DNA of 38,352 nt from Clostridiales bacterium (GTDB taxonomy: Bacteria > Bacillota > Clostridia > Lachnospirales > Lachnospiraceae). The stretch covers positions 1 through 38,352 of the forward strand of contig DUNS01000140.1 in assembly GCA_012839235.1 (NCBI GenBank), read 5' to 3'. Below are positions 21,413-31,562 of the stretch, piece by piece. The notes beneath the pieces are model-generated. The model ran no database searches and was not told the DNA's origin. It saw only the letters and a program-made list of their open reading frames with translations. The position numbers were made by a program, and so were the translations under genes. Position 1 is the first letter of the stretch. Each line of letters starts with the position of its first letter.

Positions 21413-23821
21413 ATGGCTATACCTTATAATTATAAGGAAATAGAAAAGAGATGGAGAAAGAACTGGGAGCAGAATCCGATTAATGTAGATGATGGAAAGA
21501 AGCCAAAGTATTATTGTCTTGATATGTTTCCATACCCTTCTGGAAGTGGACTCCATGTAGGCCACTGGAGAGGTTACGTTATCAGCGATGCTTGGAGCAG
21601 ATATAAGATACTTAATGGTTACTATATCATCCATCCAATGGGATGGGATGCTTTTGGCTTGCCAGCAGAGAACTATGCTATTAAGATGGGCGTTCATCCA
21701 AGTGTTTCTACAGCAGAGAATGTAGCTAATATTAAGGAACAGATTAAAGAGATAGCTGCAATTTATGATTGGGATATGGAGGTTAATACAACAGATCCTG
21801 ATTTCTATAAATGGACGCAGTGGATTTTTGTTAAAATGTTTAAAGCTGGGCTTGCTTATGAAAAAGAGATGCCAATTAATTGGTGCCCTTCATGTAAGAC
21901 TGGTCTTGCTAATGAAGAGGTTGTCAATGGTTCCTGTGAGCGTTGTGGTGAAACAGTAACAAAGAAGAACCTAAAACAGTGGATGCTTCGTATTACAAAA
22001 TACGCAGATCGTTTACTAGATGATCTTGATAAATTAGATTGGCCAGAAAAAGTTAAGAAGATGCAGGCAGAATGGATAGGTCGAAGCTATGGGGCAGAGA
22101 TTGACTTTGCCATTAAAGATAGTGACAAGGCTATTAAAGTATATACCACAAGACCTGATACCTTATACGGTGCAACCTTTATGGTATTAGCACCTGAACA
22201 TGTGTTGGCTAAAGAGATTACGACTGATGAGCAAAGAAATGCAGTAGAAGAGTACATTAATAAGGCTTCAACAAAATCTACTGTGGATCGTCTTCAGGAT
22301 AAGGAAAAGACTGGAGTGTTCACAGGAAGCTATGCAATTAACCCTCTTAATAATGAATTAATACCAATATGGATTTCTGATTATGTTTTGGTTGATTATG
22401 GAACAGGTGCAATTATGTGTGTACCAGCCCATGACGATAGAGACTTCGCATTTGCAACTAAGTTTGAGATCCCAATTGTTCAGGTTATATCAAAGGATGG
22501 TAAAGAGAATCCTGAACTAACAGAAGCCTATACAGAGCCAGGCATTATGATTAATTCCGGAGAATGGAATGGTATGGATTCTGAGCAGGCTAAGGCGGAA
22601 GTACCTGATATGTTAGAAAAACAGGGAATTGGACAGAAGACCATTAATTACAAGCTTAGAGACTGGGTATTCTCTAGACAACGTTATTGGGGAGAGCCTA
22701 TTCCAATTGTTCATTGTGATCACTGTGGTCCAGTGCCAGTTCCTGAAGAGGAATTGCCATTACTATTACCAGAGGTTGAAAAATATCAGCCTACTGGAAC
22801 AGGAGAATCACCTTTAGCAGATATTCATGACTGGGTTAATACTACATGTCCTCAGTGTGGTGCTCCAGCAAAGAGAGAAACCAATACCATGCCTCAATGG
22901 GCAGGTTCATCCTGGTATTTCCTTCGTTATGTTGATAGTAAAAATGATAAGGAATTAATATCTAAAGAAAAGGCAGAGAAATATCTACCTGTTGATATGT
23001 ATATCGGTGGTGTAGAACATGCAGTACTTCATTTGCTATACTCAAGATTCTATACTAAGTTCTTGAATGATATTGGTGTAGTTGATTTTGATGAGCCATT
23101 CCTCAAGCTATTCAACCAAGGTATGATTGGTAAGGACGGAGCTAAGATGAGTAAATCAAAGGGTAATGTGGTATCTCCTGATGAACTTGTTAGAGATTAT
23201 GGTTGTGACGCCCTAAGATTATACGAATTATTTGTTGGACCACCAGAACTCGATTCAGAGTGGGATGATAGGGGAATTGATGGAGTTTATCGCTTTATTA
23301 ACCGTTTCTACAATTTGGTTATGGAGAATAAGGATAAATTAACTCAGGAAACAGCTGAAACTATAAAGCTTCGTAATAAATTGGTTTATGATATAACAAC
23401 AAGACTTAATGCTTTCAGTCTTAATACAGTAGTAAGTGGTTTTATGGAATACAATAATAAAATGCTTGATATTGTGAAAAAAGAGGGTGGCATTGATAAA
23501 GAAACCCTTGAGACAGCTATAATACTACTTTCACCATTTGCTCCACATATTGGTGAAGAGCTATGGCATGTGATGGGAAATGAAACTTCTGTATTTGAGA
23601 ATACATGGCCAACCTACGATGAAGATAAGATGAAGGATGATGAAATCGAAATTGCTATCCAGATCAATGGTAAAACTAAGGGTACGATTATGATTTCAGC
23701 TGAGTCTTCTAAAGAGGAAGCGATAAGCCTAGCAAAAGAGGCTATGGCAGATAAGCTAACTGGAAACATAATTAAAGAAATCTATGTTCCAAGGAAGATA
23801 GTAAATGTTGTAATGAAATAA
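21413..23821 (+). CDS. leuS: Leucyl-tRNA synthetase
   Basis: YYCLDMFPYPSGSGLHVGHWRGYVISDAWSRY (HIGH-like), AGSSWYFLRYVD, KMSKSKGNVVSPDE. Confidence 0.98.
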   Translation: MAIPYNYKEIEKRWRKNWEQNPINVDDGKKPKYYCLDMFPYPSGSGLHVGHWRGYVISDAWSRYKILNGYYIIHPMGWDAFGLPAENYAIKMGVHPSVSTAENVANIKEQIKEIAAIYDWDMEVNTTDPDFYKWTQWIFVKMFKAGLAYEKEMPINWCPSCKTGLANEEVVNGSCERCGETVTKKNLKQWMLRITKYADRLLDDLDKLDWPEKVKKMQAEWIGRSYGAEIDFAIKDSDKAIKVYTTRPDTLYGATFMVLAPEHVLAKEITTDEQRNAVEEYINKASTKSTVDRLQDKEKTGVFTGSYAINPLNNELIPIWISDYVLVDYGTGAIMCVPAHDDRDFAFATKFEIPIVQVISKDGKENPELTEAYTEPGIMINSGEWNGMDSEQAKAEVPDMLEKQGIGQKTINYKLRDWVFSRQRYWGEPIPIVHCDHCGPVPVPEEELPLLLPEVEKYQPTGTGESPLADIHDWVNTTCPQCGAPAKRETNTMPQWAGSSWYFLRYVDSKNDKELISKEKAEKYLPVDMYIGGVEHAVLHLLYSRFYTKFLNDIGVVDFDEPFLKLFNQGMIGKDGAKMSKSKGNVVSPDELVRDYGCDALRLYELFVGPPELDSEWDDRGIDGVYRFINRFYNLVMENKDKLTQETAETIKLRNKLVYDITTRLNAFSLNTVVSGFMEYNNKMLDIVKKEGGIDKETLETAIILLSPFAPHIGEELWHVMGNETSVFENTWPTYDEDKMKDDEIEIAIQINGKTKGTIMISAESSKEEAISLAKEAMADKLTGNIIKEIYVPRKIVNVVMK

Positions 23822-23886
23822 TATAATAACAAAAAGTTATATAGTAGAAAACATAGCTCTATCTTATTGGTGTTTTATAAGAATCA

Positions 23887-23950
23887 GAATGAGGGTGAAT
23901 ATATGAGTTTCGGCGTCGACCGGCCGTAACTCATATATTCACCCTCATTC
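23887..23950. repeat. Perfect inverted repeat between convergent leuS and kdgK (possible terminator)
   Basis: 23-bp arms gaatgagggtgaatatatgagtt / aactcatatattcaccctcattc around tcggcgtcgaccggccgt. Confidence 0.9.
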
Positions 23951-23984
23951 GTTAATTTATCAAATGGGTTTATGGGTTTGTTTT

Positions 23985-25010
23985 TTATCTTTGAACTCGT
24001 CCTGATGCATCTCCACCAGCAAGCTTCTTGACTTCATCTACAGACACCTGATTGAAATCTCCTTCAATACTGTGCTTTAAGCAGCTTGCAGCAACAGCAA
24101 ACTCAATAGCTTCTTGAGGTTCATAGTCATTAAGAGTACTGTAGATTAATCCTGCACCGAAGGAATCACCACCGCCAACTCTATCTACGATATGGATTAA
24201 ATAATTCTTACTAAAATAGAATTCCTTACCGTCATAAAGCATAGCTGCCCAGTTATTATCATTGGCAGAGAGGGAGCCCCTAAGAGTAATAGCAACCTTG
24301 GAGAAGTTGAAGCGTTCAACTAGTTGCTTTGCAACATCCTTGTAGCCCTCATGATTTACTTGACCAGCTGTAACATCAGTGTTAGCAGCCTTGATTCCGA
24401 ACACATCGCTGGCATCTTCTTCATTGGCGATAACTACATCAACATAATGACAAAGCTCCCCCATAACCTTACCTGCTTTTTCCTTAGACCATAATTTATT
24501 ACGATAGTTAAGGTCACAGCTTATGGTGATGTTACGTTCTTTGGCAGCCTTACATGCTTCTAGGCAGATTTCTGCAACATTATCACCTAGAGCAGGAGTA
24601 ATTCCTGTAAAGTGGAACCAATCTACACCTTCAAATATCTTATTCCAGTCAAAATCCTTGGTAGTAGCAGTTGCAATAGAAGAACCAGCACGATCATATA
24701 TTACCTTAGATGGACGTTGACTTGCGCCCTTTTCTAAGAAATATATTCCAACTCTGTCACCACCTCTAGTAATTAAGGAAGTATCCACACCAAATCTTCT
24801 TAAGGAATTAACACCAGCCTGGCCAATCTCGTGGGTGGGAAGTTTAGTAACAAAGGCAGCATCTAAACCGTAGTTTGCTAAGGAAACAGCAACATTAGCT
24901 TCTCCACCGCCATAAGTAGCCCCATAGGTGTCTGCCTGAACAAAACGATAGTATCCTTCTGGAGCTAGTCTCAACATAATTTCGCCAAAGGTTACAATTT
25001 TTTTACTCAT
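23985..25010 (-). CDS. kdgK: 2-keto-3-deoxygluconate kinase / PfkB-family sugar kinase
   Basis: MSKKIVTFGEIMLRLAPEGYYRFVQADTYGATYGGGEANVAVSLANYGLDAAFVTKLP, DRVGGGDSFGAGLIY. Adjacent to KDPG aldolase. Confidence 0.93.
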   Translation of the reverse strand: MSKKIVTFGEIMLRLAPEGYYRFVQADTYGATYGGGEANVAVSLANYGLDAAFVTKLPTHEIGQAGVNSLRRFGVDTSLITRGGDRVGIYFLEKGASQRPSKVIYDRAGSSIATATTKDFDWNKIFEGVDWFHFTGITPALGDNVAEICLEACKAAKERNITISCDLNYRNKLWSKEKAGKVMGELCHYVDVVIANEEDASDVFGIKAANTDVTAGQVNHEGYKDVAKQLVERFNFSKVAITLRGSLSANDNNWAAMLYDGKEFYFSKNYLIHIVDRVGGGDSFGAGLIYSTLNDYEPQEAIEFAVAASCLKHSIEGDFNQVSVDEVKKLAGGDASGRVQR

Positions 25011-25038
25011 AATAATTTCATACCTTTCTTATTATTAA

Positions 25039-26004
25039 TTATTTTTTCTGAAGCAAATGAACGGCAAATCCACCAATATCCTTAGTAAGGTATACAGCTA
25101 TAAAATTACCGCATTTATCATACTTAGCTGTATCCATATTAACTTGGATATTCTTCTTAGATAGGTGATAGATTGCTCTTTTTACATCGTTTGTTTGAAT
25201 AGCAATGTGTCCATGCTCTCCAAGGAAAGGAGACTTTAGGACTTCGATTCCGCTACCTGCAAAGATAGAGCTATTGCCGTCATTCTTATTAAAACCAAAT
25301 ATTGATACAAATGTATCTGCAATAGAGTTAGCTTCTCCTTCGTCTTTAGTATTAATACCAACATGCTTTAATTCGAAACCAAGCATTAACTGTATTGCTT
25401 CCTCGGTAAGTTTACGAATACCATCAAAATCCTTAGCTTTTAATAAATCCTTCCTTACCATCCAGCTTCCACCACAAGCAATTACCTTGTTGAAATCTAG
25501 ATAAGAGTTGATGTTTTTCTCGTTAATGCCTCCTGTAGGCATAAATTTTATTCCTGTGTAAGGAGCTGCCATAGCCTTGATTTTAGCTAAGCCTCCACTG
25601 GCTTCTGCTGGGAAGAACTTTACGACATCTAGACCATGTTCTAAAGCTTGTTCAATATCAGATGGACTTGAACATCCAGGAACAATAGGAATATCCTTTG
25701 ATAGGCAGTAAGATACTATCTTGGGATTAAAGCCTGGGCTTACGATAAACTTAGCCCCAGCATTTATAGCCCTATCCACCTGTTCAGTAGTCAGAACAGT
25801 ACCTGCACCAACTAACATATCTGGGTACGCTTTTGTCATAGCAATAATAGATTCCTCTGCGGCATCAGTACGAAATGTTACTTCTGCGCAAGGTAGTCCA
25901 CCATCATAAAGGGCCTTAGCTAGTGGGAGAGCATCATCCACATCATCTAATGCTATTACAGGTACAATACCAAGTAATCTAATATCTTCTAAAATAGAAT
26001 TCAT
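25039..26004 (-). CDS. kdgA: KDPG/KHG aldolase with C-terminal VOC-like domain
   Basis: Aldolase: GIVPVIALDDVDDALPLAKALYDGGLPCAEVTFRTDAAEESI, VGAGTVLTTEQVDRAINAGAKFIVSPGFN, VKFFPAEASGG, MPTGGIN. C-terminus: LKHVGINTKDEGEANSIADTFVSIFGF...GHIAIQTNDVKRAIYHL...FAVHLLQKK. RBS ggagg before 26004. Confidence 0.93.
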   Translation of the reverse strand: MNSILEDIRLLGIVPVIALDDVDDALPLAKALYDGGLPCAEVTFRTDAAEESIIAMTKAYPDMLVGAGTVLTTEQVDRAINAGAKFIVSPGFNPKIVSYCLSKDIPIVPGCSSPSDIEQALEHGLDVVKFFPAEASGGLAKIKAMAAPYTGIKFMPTGGINEKNINSYLDFNKVIACGGSWMVRKDLLKAKDFDGIRKLTEEAIQLMLGFELKHVGINTKDEGEANSIADTFVSIFGFNKNDGNSSIFAGSGIEVLKSPFLGEHGHIAIQTNDVKRAIYHLSKKNIQVNMDTAKYDKCGNFIAVYLTKDIGGFAVHLLQKK

Positions 26005-26052
26005 AATTCTCCTCCGATCATAAATATAATTGACATTTAAAAAAGTTTCGTG

Positions 26053-26086
26053 ATATGATACCAATATATCATAATATGATACTAAT
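26053..26086. promoter_or_regulatory. Candidate IclR/KdgR operator in the kdgA-IclR divergent region
   Basis: Inverted repeat tatgata-N6-tatcata (26054..26073), plus direct repeat atatgatac[c/t]aat at 26053 and 26074 (21-bp period). Confidence 0.45.
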
Positions 26087-26223
26087 AAGACGATTATAGG
26101 ATTCTTTACCCATTATGTCAAGGTGTGATGTATAATCTTATTATGGACATTCATTCATGAAATATTTTCACCAATAAAACGAAATTTATTAATTTATTAA
26201 TATGAAGGAGTAGAAGTTACACT

Positions 26224-27000
26224 ATGGAGACTAAGAATCCAATACAATCAGCAGAAAGAATATTCAACATATTAGAATATGTTGCACATAATGGACCAGT
26301 AGGGGTAGTGGAGATAGGCAATGCTCTTGAACTTCATAAAAGCACTGTGCATAGAATGTTACTGTCATTAATCAGTATGGGATACGTGGAACAGAATGAT
26401 AAATCTGGCAAATATCAATTAACTTTTAAGCTTGTGCAACTATCCAGCATATTTTTATCTAATATAGATATATATGCTATTGCCCATCCTTATATGGAGA
26501 GACTAGCTAAGGAGTGCCAGGAGACAGTTCATCTAGTAGAGCGTACAGGTAGTGATGTGGTTTATATTGATAAAGTTGAACCTGCTGGCCCAAGAGACAG
26601 TAGCATTAGAATGGCTTCCCATATTGGTCTTCTAAGACCTATGTATTGCTCAGCTGTTGGAAAAGCAATACTGGCGGAGCTACCTAAAGAAGAACTTTAT
26701 AGTATCTGGGAAAATAGTAATCCAGAAAAGAAGACTGAGTATACAATAACCTCCCTTGATAAAATGGAGGAGGAGCTAAAGATGATAAAGATGAAGGGCT
26801 ATGCATTGGATAATGAGGAGAATGAAATAGGAGTCCGTTGTATTGCCGGGGCTATTTTAGATTATAATAATAATAGTAAGTATGCCTTTAGTATATCTGC
26901 GCCCATTAGCAGGATGACAGATGAAAGAGTTGAAGAATTATCTTCACATGTACTTAAAATGAAAGGGGAATTATCTAAACACTTAGGAAATCTTTCATAA
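26224..27000 (+). CDS. IclR family transcriptional regulator
   Basis: SAERIFNILEYVAHNGPVGVVEIGNALELHKSTVHRMLLSLISMGYVEQND wHTH plus IclR effector domain (GLLRPMYCSAVGKAILAELP, GVRCIAGAILDYNN). Confidence 0.95.
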   Translation: METKNPIQSAERIFNILEYVAHNGPVGVVEIGNALELHKSTVHRMLLSLISMGYVEQNDKSGKYQLTFKLVQLSSIFLSNIDIYAIAHPYMERLAKECQETVHLVERTGSDVVYIDKVEPAGPRDSSIRMASHIGLLRPMYCSAVGKAILAELPKEELYSIWENSNPEKKTEYTITSLDKMEEELKMIKMKGYALDNEENEIGVRCIAGAILDYNNNSKYAFSISAPISRMTDERVEELSSHVLKMKGELSKHLGNLS

Positions 27001-27210
27001 ATCTTACGAAAATCATAGAAATAATGATAAGATTTTTACTATCTTTTTTTAACTATATATGGTAACATAATTAGAAAGAAATACTAGTTATACTAAGATG
27101 GTAAAAAATAGACAAAAAACAGGAGCATAAATTGAAAAACAATGATTTTTTTTGCTCTTTGTGCTTGCGGCTTGAAGTTTGCAGTTGTGATGAAAGGCAT
27201 GGTGATCTAT

Positions 27211-27810
27211 ATGAAAATTTTATCGAAGTTTAATAAGAAGGATCTTTGGACAATTCCAAATATCCTCTGTTATGTGCGTCTTGCATTAATACCTGTTTTT
27301 GTTACAATGTATATTCGAGCCGAAGAGCCTGGCGAATATTTACAAGCTGCATTAATAGTTGTTGCTTCTGGTTTGACGGATTTCCTAGATGGTTTTATTG
27401 CCCGTAATATGAATATGGTTACTGAGCTAGGTAAATTAATAGATCCCCTAGCAGATAAGTTAACACAGGCATCCTTAATATTTGTTCTAGTTCTCAAAAT
27501 AAGATGGATGTTTTTACTGCTTATTCTTTTCGTGGTTATGCAATTATTTATGCTTATAGCAGGAATAGCCATGCTAAAGAAGGGGAAGAAACTAGATGGG
27601 GCTAAGTGGTTTGGTAAGATTTCTACTACTGTATTCTATGTCACCATGATATTCTTAGTTGCCATGCCAAGATTAAACACTAGGGTTACTAACCTACTTA
27701 TGTTTATATGTGGAATTTTTCTATTTCTGTCATTTGTTCTGTATGTTAGGGAATATGTTTATATGTATAGAGAGATTAGTGATGAAGATGGGATCAGTGA
27801 AGTGGTATAA
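27211..27810 (+). CDS. CDP-alcohol phosphatidyltransferase family protein (PgsA-like)
   Basis: WTIPNILCYVRLALIPVF and DGFIARNMNMVTELGKLIDPLADKLTQ (CDP-OH-P transferase motif). Start re-assigned to MKILSKFNKKD at 27211. Confidence 0.88.
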   Translation: MKILSKFNKKDLWTIPNILCYVRLALIPVFVTMYIRAEEPGEYLQAALIVVASGLTDFLDGFIARNMNMVTELGKLIDPLADKLTQASLIFVLVLKIRWMFLLLILFVVMQLFMLIAGIAMLKKGKKLDGAKWFGKISTTVFYVTMIFLVAMPRLNTRVTNLLMFICGIFLFLSFVLYVREYVYMYREISDEDGISEVV

Positions 27811-27826
27811 CTTCACTAATCCCATC
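27787..27826. terminator. Terminator hairpin overlapping the stop codon
   Basis: gatgggatcagtgaagt / acttcactaatcccatc (17-bp arms, one G-U) followed by tttt; includes the end of the CDS. Confidence 0.8.
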
Positions 27827-27855
27827 TTTTGAATTACATATAAATATTTTGCCTT

Positions 27856-28851
27856 TTAATTTCGTCTAACTCCAGAAGAATTTCTTTTGATGAACTTTGC
27901 TCTAAGTAAGAGCTTGCTTGTTGTAACATTGTGAATCAGTCCGTCCAAGAGAAGGAATGCACTTTTACCAAGGTCAGTTCTATCTTGTCGGATGGTTGTA
28001 ATAGAAGGGATAAATTGAGATGCAATAGGCAAGTCATCAAAACCTACTACACTAACATCTTCAGGTACTCGAAGTCCACGTTTCATAATCTCTGCAATAA
28101 CACCGGTAGCTATAAGGTCACTGGCACACATTATGGCAGTAGCACCATTTTCTAAGAAACCAGGTAAATGATCTTTAGCGCAGTCAGGAACATAATAACC
28201 ATAAGCCATTAATTTCTCATCAGGAACAAGTCCATGCTTATGCATACTATTAATAAAGGCTTGCTGTCTCTGCTCGCTTACCATTGAATTCTTTGAACCA
28301 TTAAGTAGAGCAATCTTGGTATGGCCGAGGGAATGAAGATGATCTACAGCTAGGTCGATCCCTTCATCATTATCTGTTCCAACATATCCTACATGATTAT
28401 TTCTCTCAATATAGTTGTCAAGCAAAACAGTGGGTACAGTGGTGGTAGCCAATTGCTTTACCCAATCATCGTGGAGGGTAAAACCTAGTAGGAATGCTCC
28501 ACTATATCCATTCTTTAGCATATAAGTATCATACTTTTCTTGTGTCTGTAGGTTTAAGCTAGCTGGAACAACAGTAACTTCCCAGTGTCTTCTAGCTGCT
28601 GACAACTTAAATCCTACAACAATCTCATATCCAAATTGGTTTACATTCTCATAATCCATATTCTCGATGAATATACAGACCTTACGAGTGTTGGAGGTTC
28701 TCATTTTTTTCGACGCATAACCCATCTCAACAGCAGTATCTAATACTAGCTGACGCATCTCATCACTGATATCACTAGCTCCATTAAGCCCTTTCGATAC
28801 CGTACTTACTGCTATTCCTAATTTGTTTGCTATATCTTTAATTGTTGCCAA
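27856..28851 (-). CDS. LacI family transcriptional regulator (probable maltodextrin-locus regulator)
   Basis: [48 protein letters not shown] and LacI effector domain. Likely TTG start at 28851: the upstream atggagg (28866) looks like its RBS. Confidence 0.93.
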   Translation of the reverse strand: MATIKDIANKLGIAVSTVSKGLNGASDISDEMRQLVLDTAVEMGYASKKMRTSNTRKVCIFIENMDYENVNQFGYEIVVGFKLSAARRHWEVTVVPASLNLQTQEKYDTYMLKNGYSGAFLLGFTLHDDWVKQLATTTVPTVLLDNYIERNNHVGYVGTDNDEGIDLAVDHLHSLGHTKIALLNGSKNSMVSEQRQQAFINSMHKHGLVPDEKLMAYGYYVPDCAKDHLPGFLENGATAIMCASDLIATGVIAEIMKRGLRVPEDVSVVGFDDLPIASQFIPSITTIRQDRTDLGKSAFLLLDGLIHNVTTSKLLLRAKFIKRNSSGVRRN

Positions 28852-29059
28852 GGATATTGCCTCCATTCAAAATATACCTTTATAAAATCAATCTCAGTAT
28901 ATAATGAAGTAAATACATTTTCAATGATTTATTGCGACTTTGTTTTTTCTAACAGATTTAACTATTAGGAATGTGTGATGTTTTGTATATATTGCATTGA
29001 GCTTACCTCTATAATTTGAAAAAAACATAAATAATTACCATAAAATTTTAAATAATATA

Positions 29060-29088
29060 TTGACAATTCGTTTATGGGGTGTTAGTCT
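29060..29088 (+). promoter_or_regulatory. Candidate promoter for glgP
   Basis: TTGACA (29060) - 17 nt - TAGTCT, followed by palindrome ctatagctatag (29087..29098). Confidence 0.4.
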
Positions 29089-29178
29089 ATAGCTATAGTT
29101 TCGAAAATTTGCGAAAATTGTTATAGTGTTTGAATATCGCGGACTAATCTGCTTATTCGTGGAAATTAGGAGGAAGAG

Positions 29179-31515
29179 ATGGAGAAAAGTTTTAAAAGTA
29201 ATGTTGTTACCATTCTAGATTTGGATTATGGCACTACAGTTAAGGAAGCTAGTACTAAGGAATTATATAATGCCTTATCCAAAGCAGCTATGAATACCTT
29301 AGATAAGGAATGGGGGCTTACATCCTCTGATAAGAAGGTTTGCTATCTTTCAGCAGAATTTCTAATAGGTCGTTTAATATATAGTAACCTATATAATATG
29401 GGGCTTGTTAATCAATTTGTAGAACTTATGAGTGAGAACAACTTAGATATTCGTATGTTTGAAGATATCGAGGATGCTGCACTTGGTAATGGTGGCCTTG
29501 GAAGACTAGCTGCTTGTTTCCTTGATTCAGCTGCAACAATCGGTGTCACCCTTAATGGATATGGTATCAGATATAAATATGGTTTATTTAAGCAGTACTT
29601 TGAAGATGGTTTCCAGAAGGAGATGCCTGATGATTGGCAAAGGTTTGGAGATCCATGGTCTGTAAGGAGAGAAGATGAGAAGGTTCTTATAGAGTTTAAG
29701 GATCAATCTGTTTATGCAGTTCCATATGATACACCTGTTATAGGATATGGTGCCAAGACTATAAACACACTTAGATTATGGCAAGCTGAACCTGTTGAAG
29801 GTTTCAACTTTGAACTGTTTAATCAACAGAAATATCAAGAAGCAGTTATAAATAGTAACGAAGCAGAGGCGATCTGTAGCCTACTCTATCCTAATGACGA
29901 TACGGATGAAGGTAAGAAGCTTAGATTAAAGCAGGAGTATTTCTTCTCTGCGGCAGCTGTTCAAGACATTGTTAGAAGCTACAAGAAGAAATATGGCAAT
30001 GACTTTAGTCACTTTACTACTGAGTATGCAATTCAGTTAAATGATACTCATCCTGTTATAGCTATTCCTGAGTTTATTAGAATTATGATAGAGCAGGAGG
30101 GAATGACATTCAATAGGGCACAAAGAATCGCAAGAGATACATTCGCTTATACGAATCACACCGTTATGGCAGAAGCCCTGGAAAAATGGGGAGTCGATCT
30201 TTTACAATCAGTTATACCACAGGTTTATAAATATATAGAGATGTATGACAAGGCCCTTATTAAGGAACTTGAAGCTAATGGTAAAAAAACCTCGGCTGAG
30301 AAAAAACAGTATCTAATATTAGATGACAATACTATTCATATGGCAAGATTGGCTATCTACGGTACCCATTCAACTAACGGAGTGGCAAGACTTCATACAG
30401 AAATACTGAAAAACGATGCTCTAAAAGAATGGTATGACATATATCCGGAACGTTTTAATAACAAAACTAATGGTATTACTCAAAGAAGATGGCTAGCACT
30501 GTCTAATATGGAACTGTCAGGATTTATAAACGATAAGATTGGCAACTCATGGATTACTGATTTGACTCATTTAACCAATCTAATGAAATATGCAGATGAC
30601 CCACAGGTTATAAAAGAATTTGCTGACATTAAGCAGATTAAGAAGAGACAGCTAGCTGAATACATAGAGAAAAATGAGGGCATCAAGATCAATCCTAATT
30701 TTATATATGATATACAGATTAAACGTCTCCATGAATATAAAAGACAACTACTTAACGCATTTTCCATATTAGATATATACTATGGGCTTAAGGATGGTAG
30801 AATTACAGACTTTAATCCTACAGTTTTCATATTTGGAGCCAAGGCTGCACCAGGCTACTTCAGAGCAAAGGGTATCATCAAGTATATTAATGAAATATCT
30901 AAATTGATTGATAGTGATCCTGATATGAAGGATAAGCTTCAAGTGGTATTCGTGACTAATTACAATGTATCCTATGCTGAGAAATTAACACCAGCTGCTG
31001 ATGTCTCAGAGCAGATTTCTACCGCTGGGACAGAAGCCTCTGGAACCGGTAATATGAAATTTATGCTTAATGGAGCCGTTACTCTTGGAACCTTTGATGG
31101 AGCCAACGTTGAGATTGTAGAGCAAGCCGGAGAAGAGAATAACTTCATCTTTGGAGCTAGAGTGGAGGATATCGAGAAGCTTGGAGATACATATAACCCT
31201 AAGAAGATTTATGAGGAGAATCCTAGAATTAAGAAAGTAGTAGATACCCTTGTAGATGGTACGTTCTCAGATGGTGGTACTGGAATGTTTGAAGAATTAT
31301 ATAAGTCAATTCTTGAAGGAGCTAGTTGGCATAAGCCAGATCATTATTACCTACTTCTAGACTTTATACCATATGTAACTGCTAAGCTTAGAGTTAATAA
31401 AAACTACTCAGACCAGCATGATTTCCGTCGTAAATGCTTTATCAATACTGCCAATGCTGGAGTATTCTCCAGTGACAGAACAATAAGAGACTACAATAAT
31501 GAGGTATGGAATTAA
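29179..31515 (+). CDS. glgP: Glycogen/maltodextrin phosphorylase
   Basis: VCYLSAEFLIGRLIYSNLYNMG, EDAALGNGGLGRLAACFLDSAATIGVTLNGYGIRYKYGLFKQ, PLP-site segment TEASGTGNMKFMLNGAVTLGTFDGANVEI. Confidence 0.97.
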   Translation: MEKSFKSNVVTILDLDYGTTVKEASTKELYNALSKAAMNTLDKEWGLTSSDKKVCYLSAEFLIGRLIYSNLYNMGLVNQFVELMSENNLDIRMFEDIEDAALGNGGLGRLAACFLDSAATIGVTLNGYGIRYKYGLFKQYFEDGFQKEMPDDWQRFGDPWSVRREDEKVLIEFKDQSVYAVPYDTPVIGYGAKTINTLRLWQAEPVEGFNFELFNQQKYQEAVINSNEAEAICSLLYPNDDTDEGKKLRLKQEYFFSAAAVQDIVRSYKKKYGNDFSHFTTEYAIQLNDTHPVIAIPEFIRIMIEQEGMTFNRAQRIARDTFAYTNHTVMAEALEKWGVDLLQSVIPQVYKYIEMYDKALIKELEANGKKTSAEKKQYLILDDNTIHMARLAIYGTHSTNGVARLHTEILKNDALKEWYDIYPERFNNKTNGITQRRWLALSNMELSGFINDKIGNSWITDLTHLTNLMKYADDPQVIKEFADIKQIKKRQLAEYIEKNEGIKINPNFIYDIQIKRLHEYKRQLLNAFSILDIYYGLKDGRITDFNPTVFIFGAKAAPGYFRAKGIIKYINEISKLIDSDPDMKDKLQVVFVTNYNVSYAEKLTPAADVSEQISTAGTEASGTGNMKFMLNGAVTLGTFDGANVEIVEQAGEENNFIFGARVEDIEKLGDTYNPKKIYEENPRIKKVVDTLVDGTFSDGGTGMFEELYKSILEGASWHKPDHYYLLLDFIPYVTAKLRVNKNYSDQHDFRRKCFINTANAGVFSSDRTIRDYNNEVWN

Positions 31516-31525
31516 TATGTGTATA

Positions 31526-31549
31526 CCTAGATATGGCAAGATATCTAGG
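31526..31549. repeat. Inverted repeat after glgP
   Basis: cctagatat-ggcaag-atatctagg. Confidence 0.7.
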
Positions 31550-31562
31550 AAGCATGTTTAAT

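Noticed and set aside
29141-29170. actaatctgc / cgtggaaat motifs upstream of glgP shared with the lepB repeat and the leuS leader
   Set aside because: Short matches (9-10 nt) in AT-rich DNA; too weak to claim a shared regulatory element.
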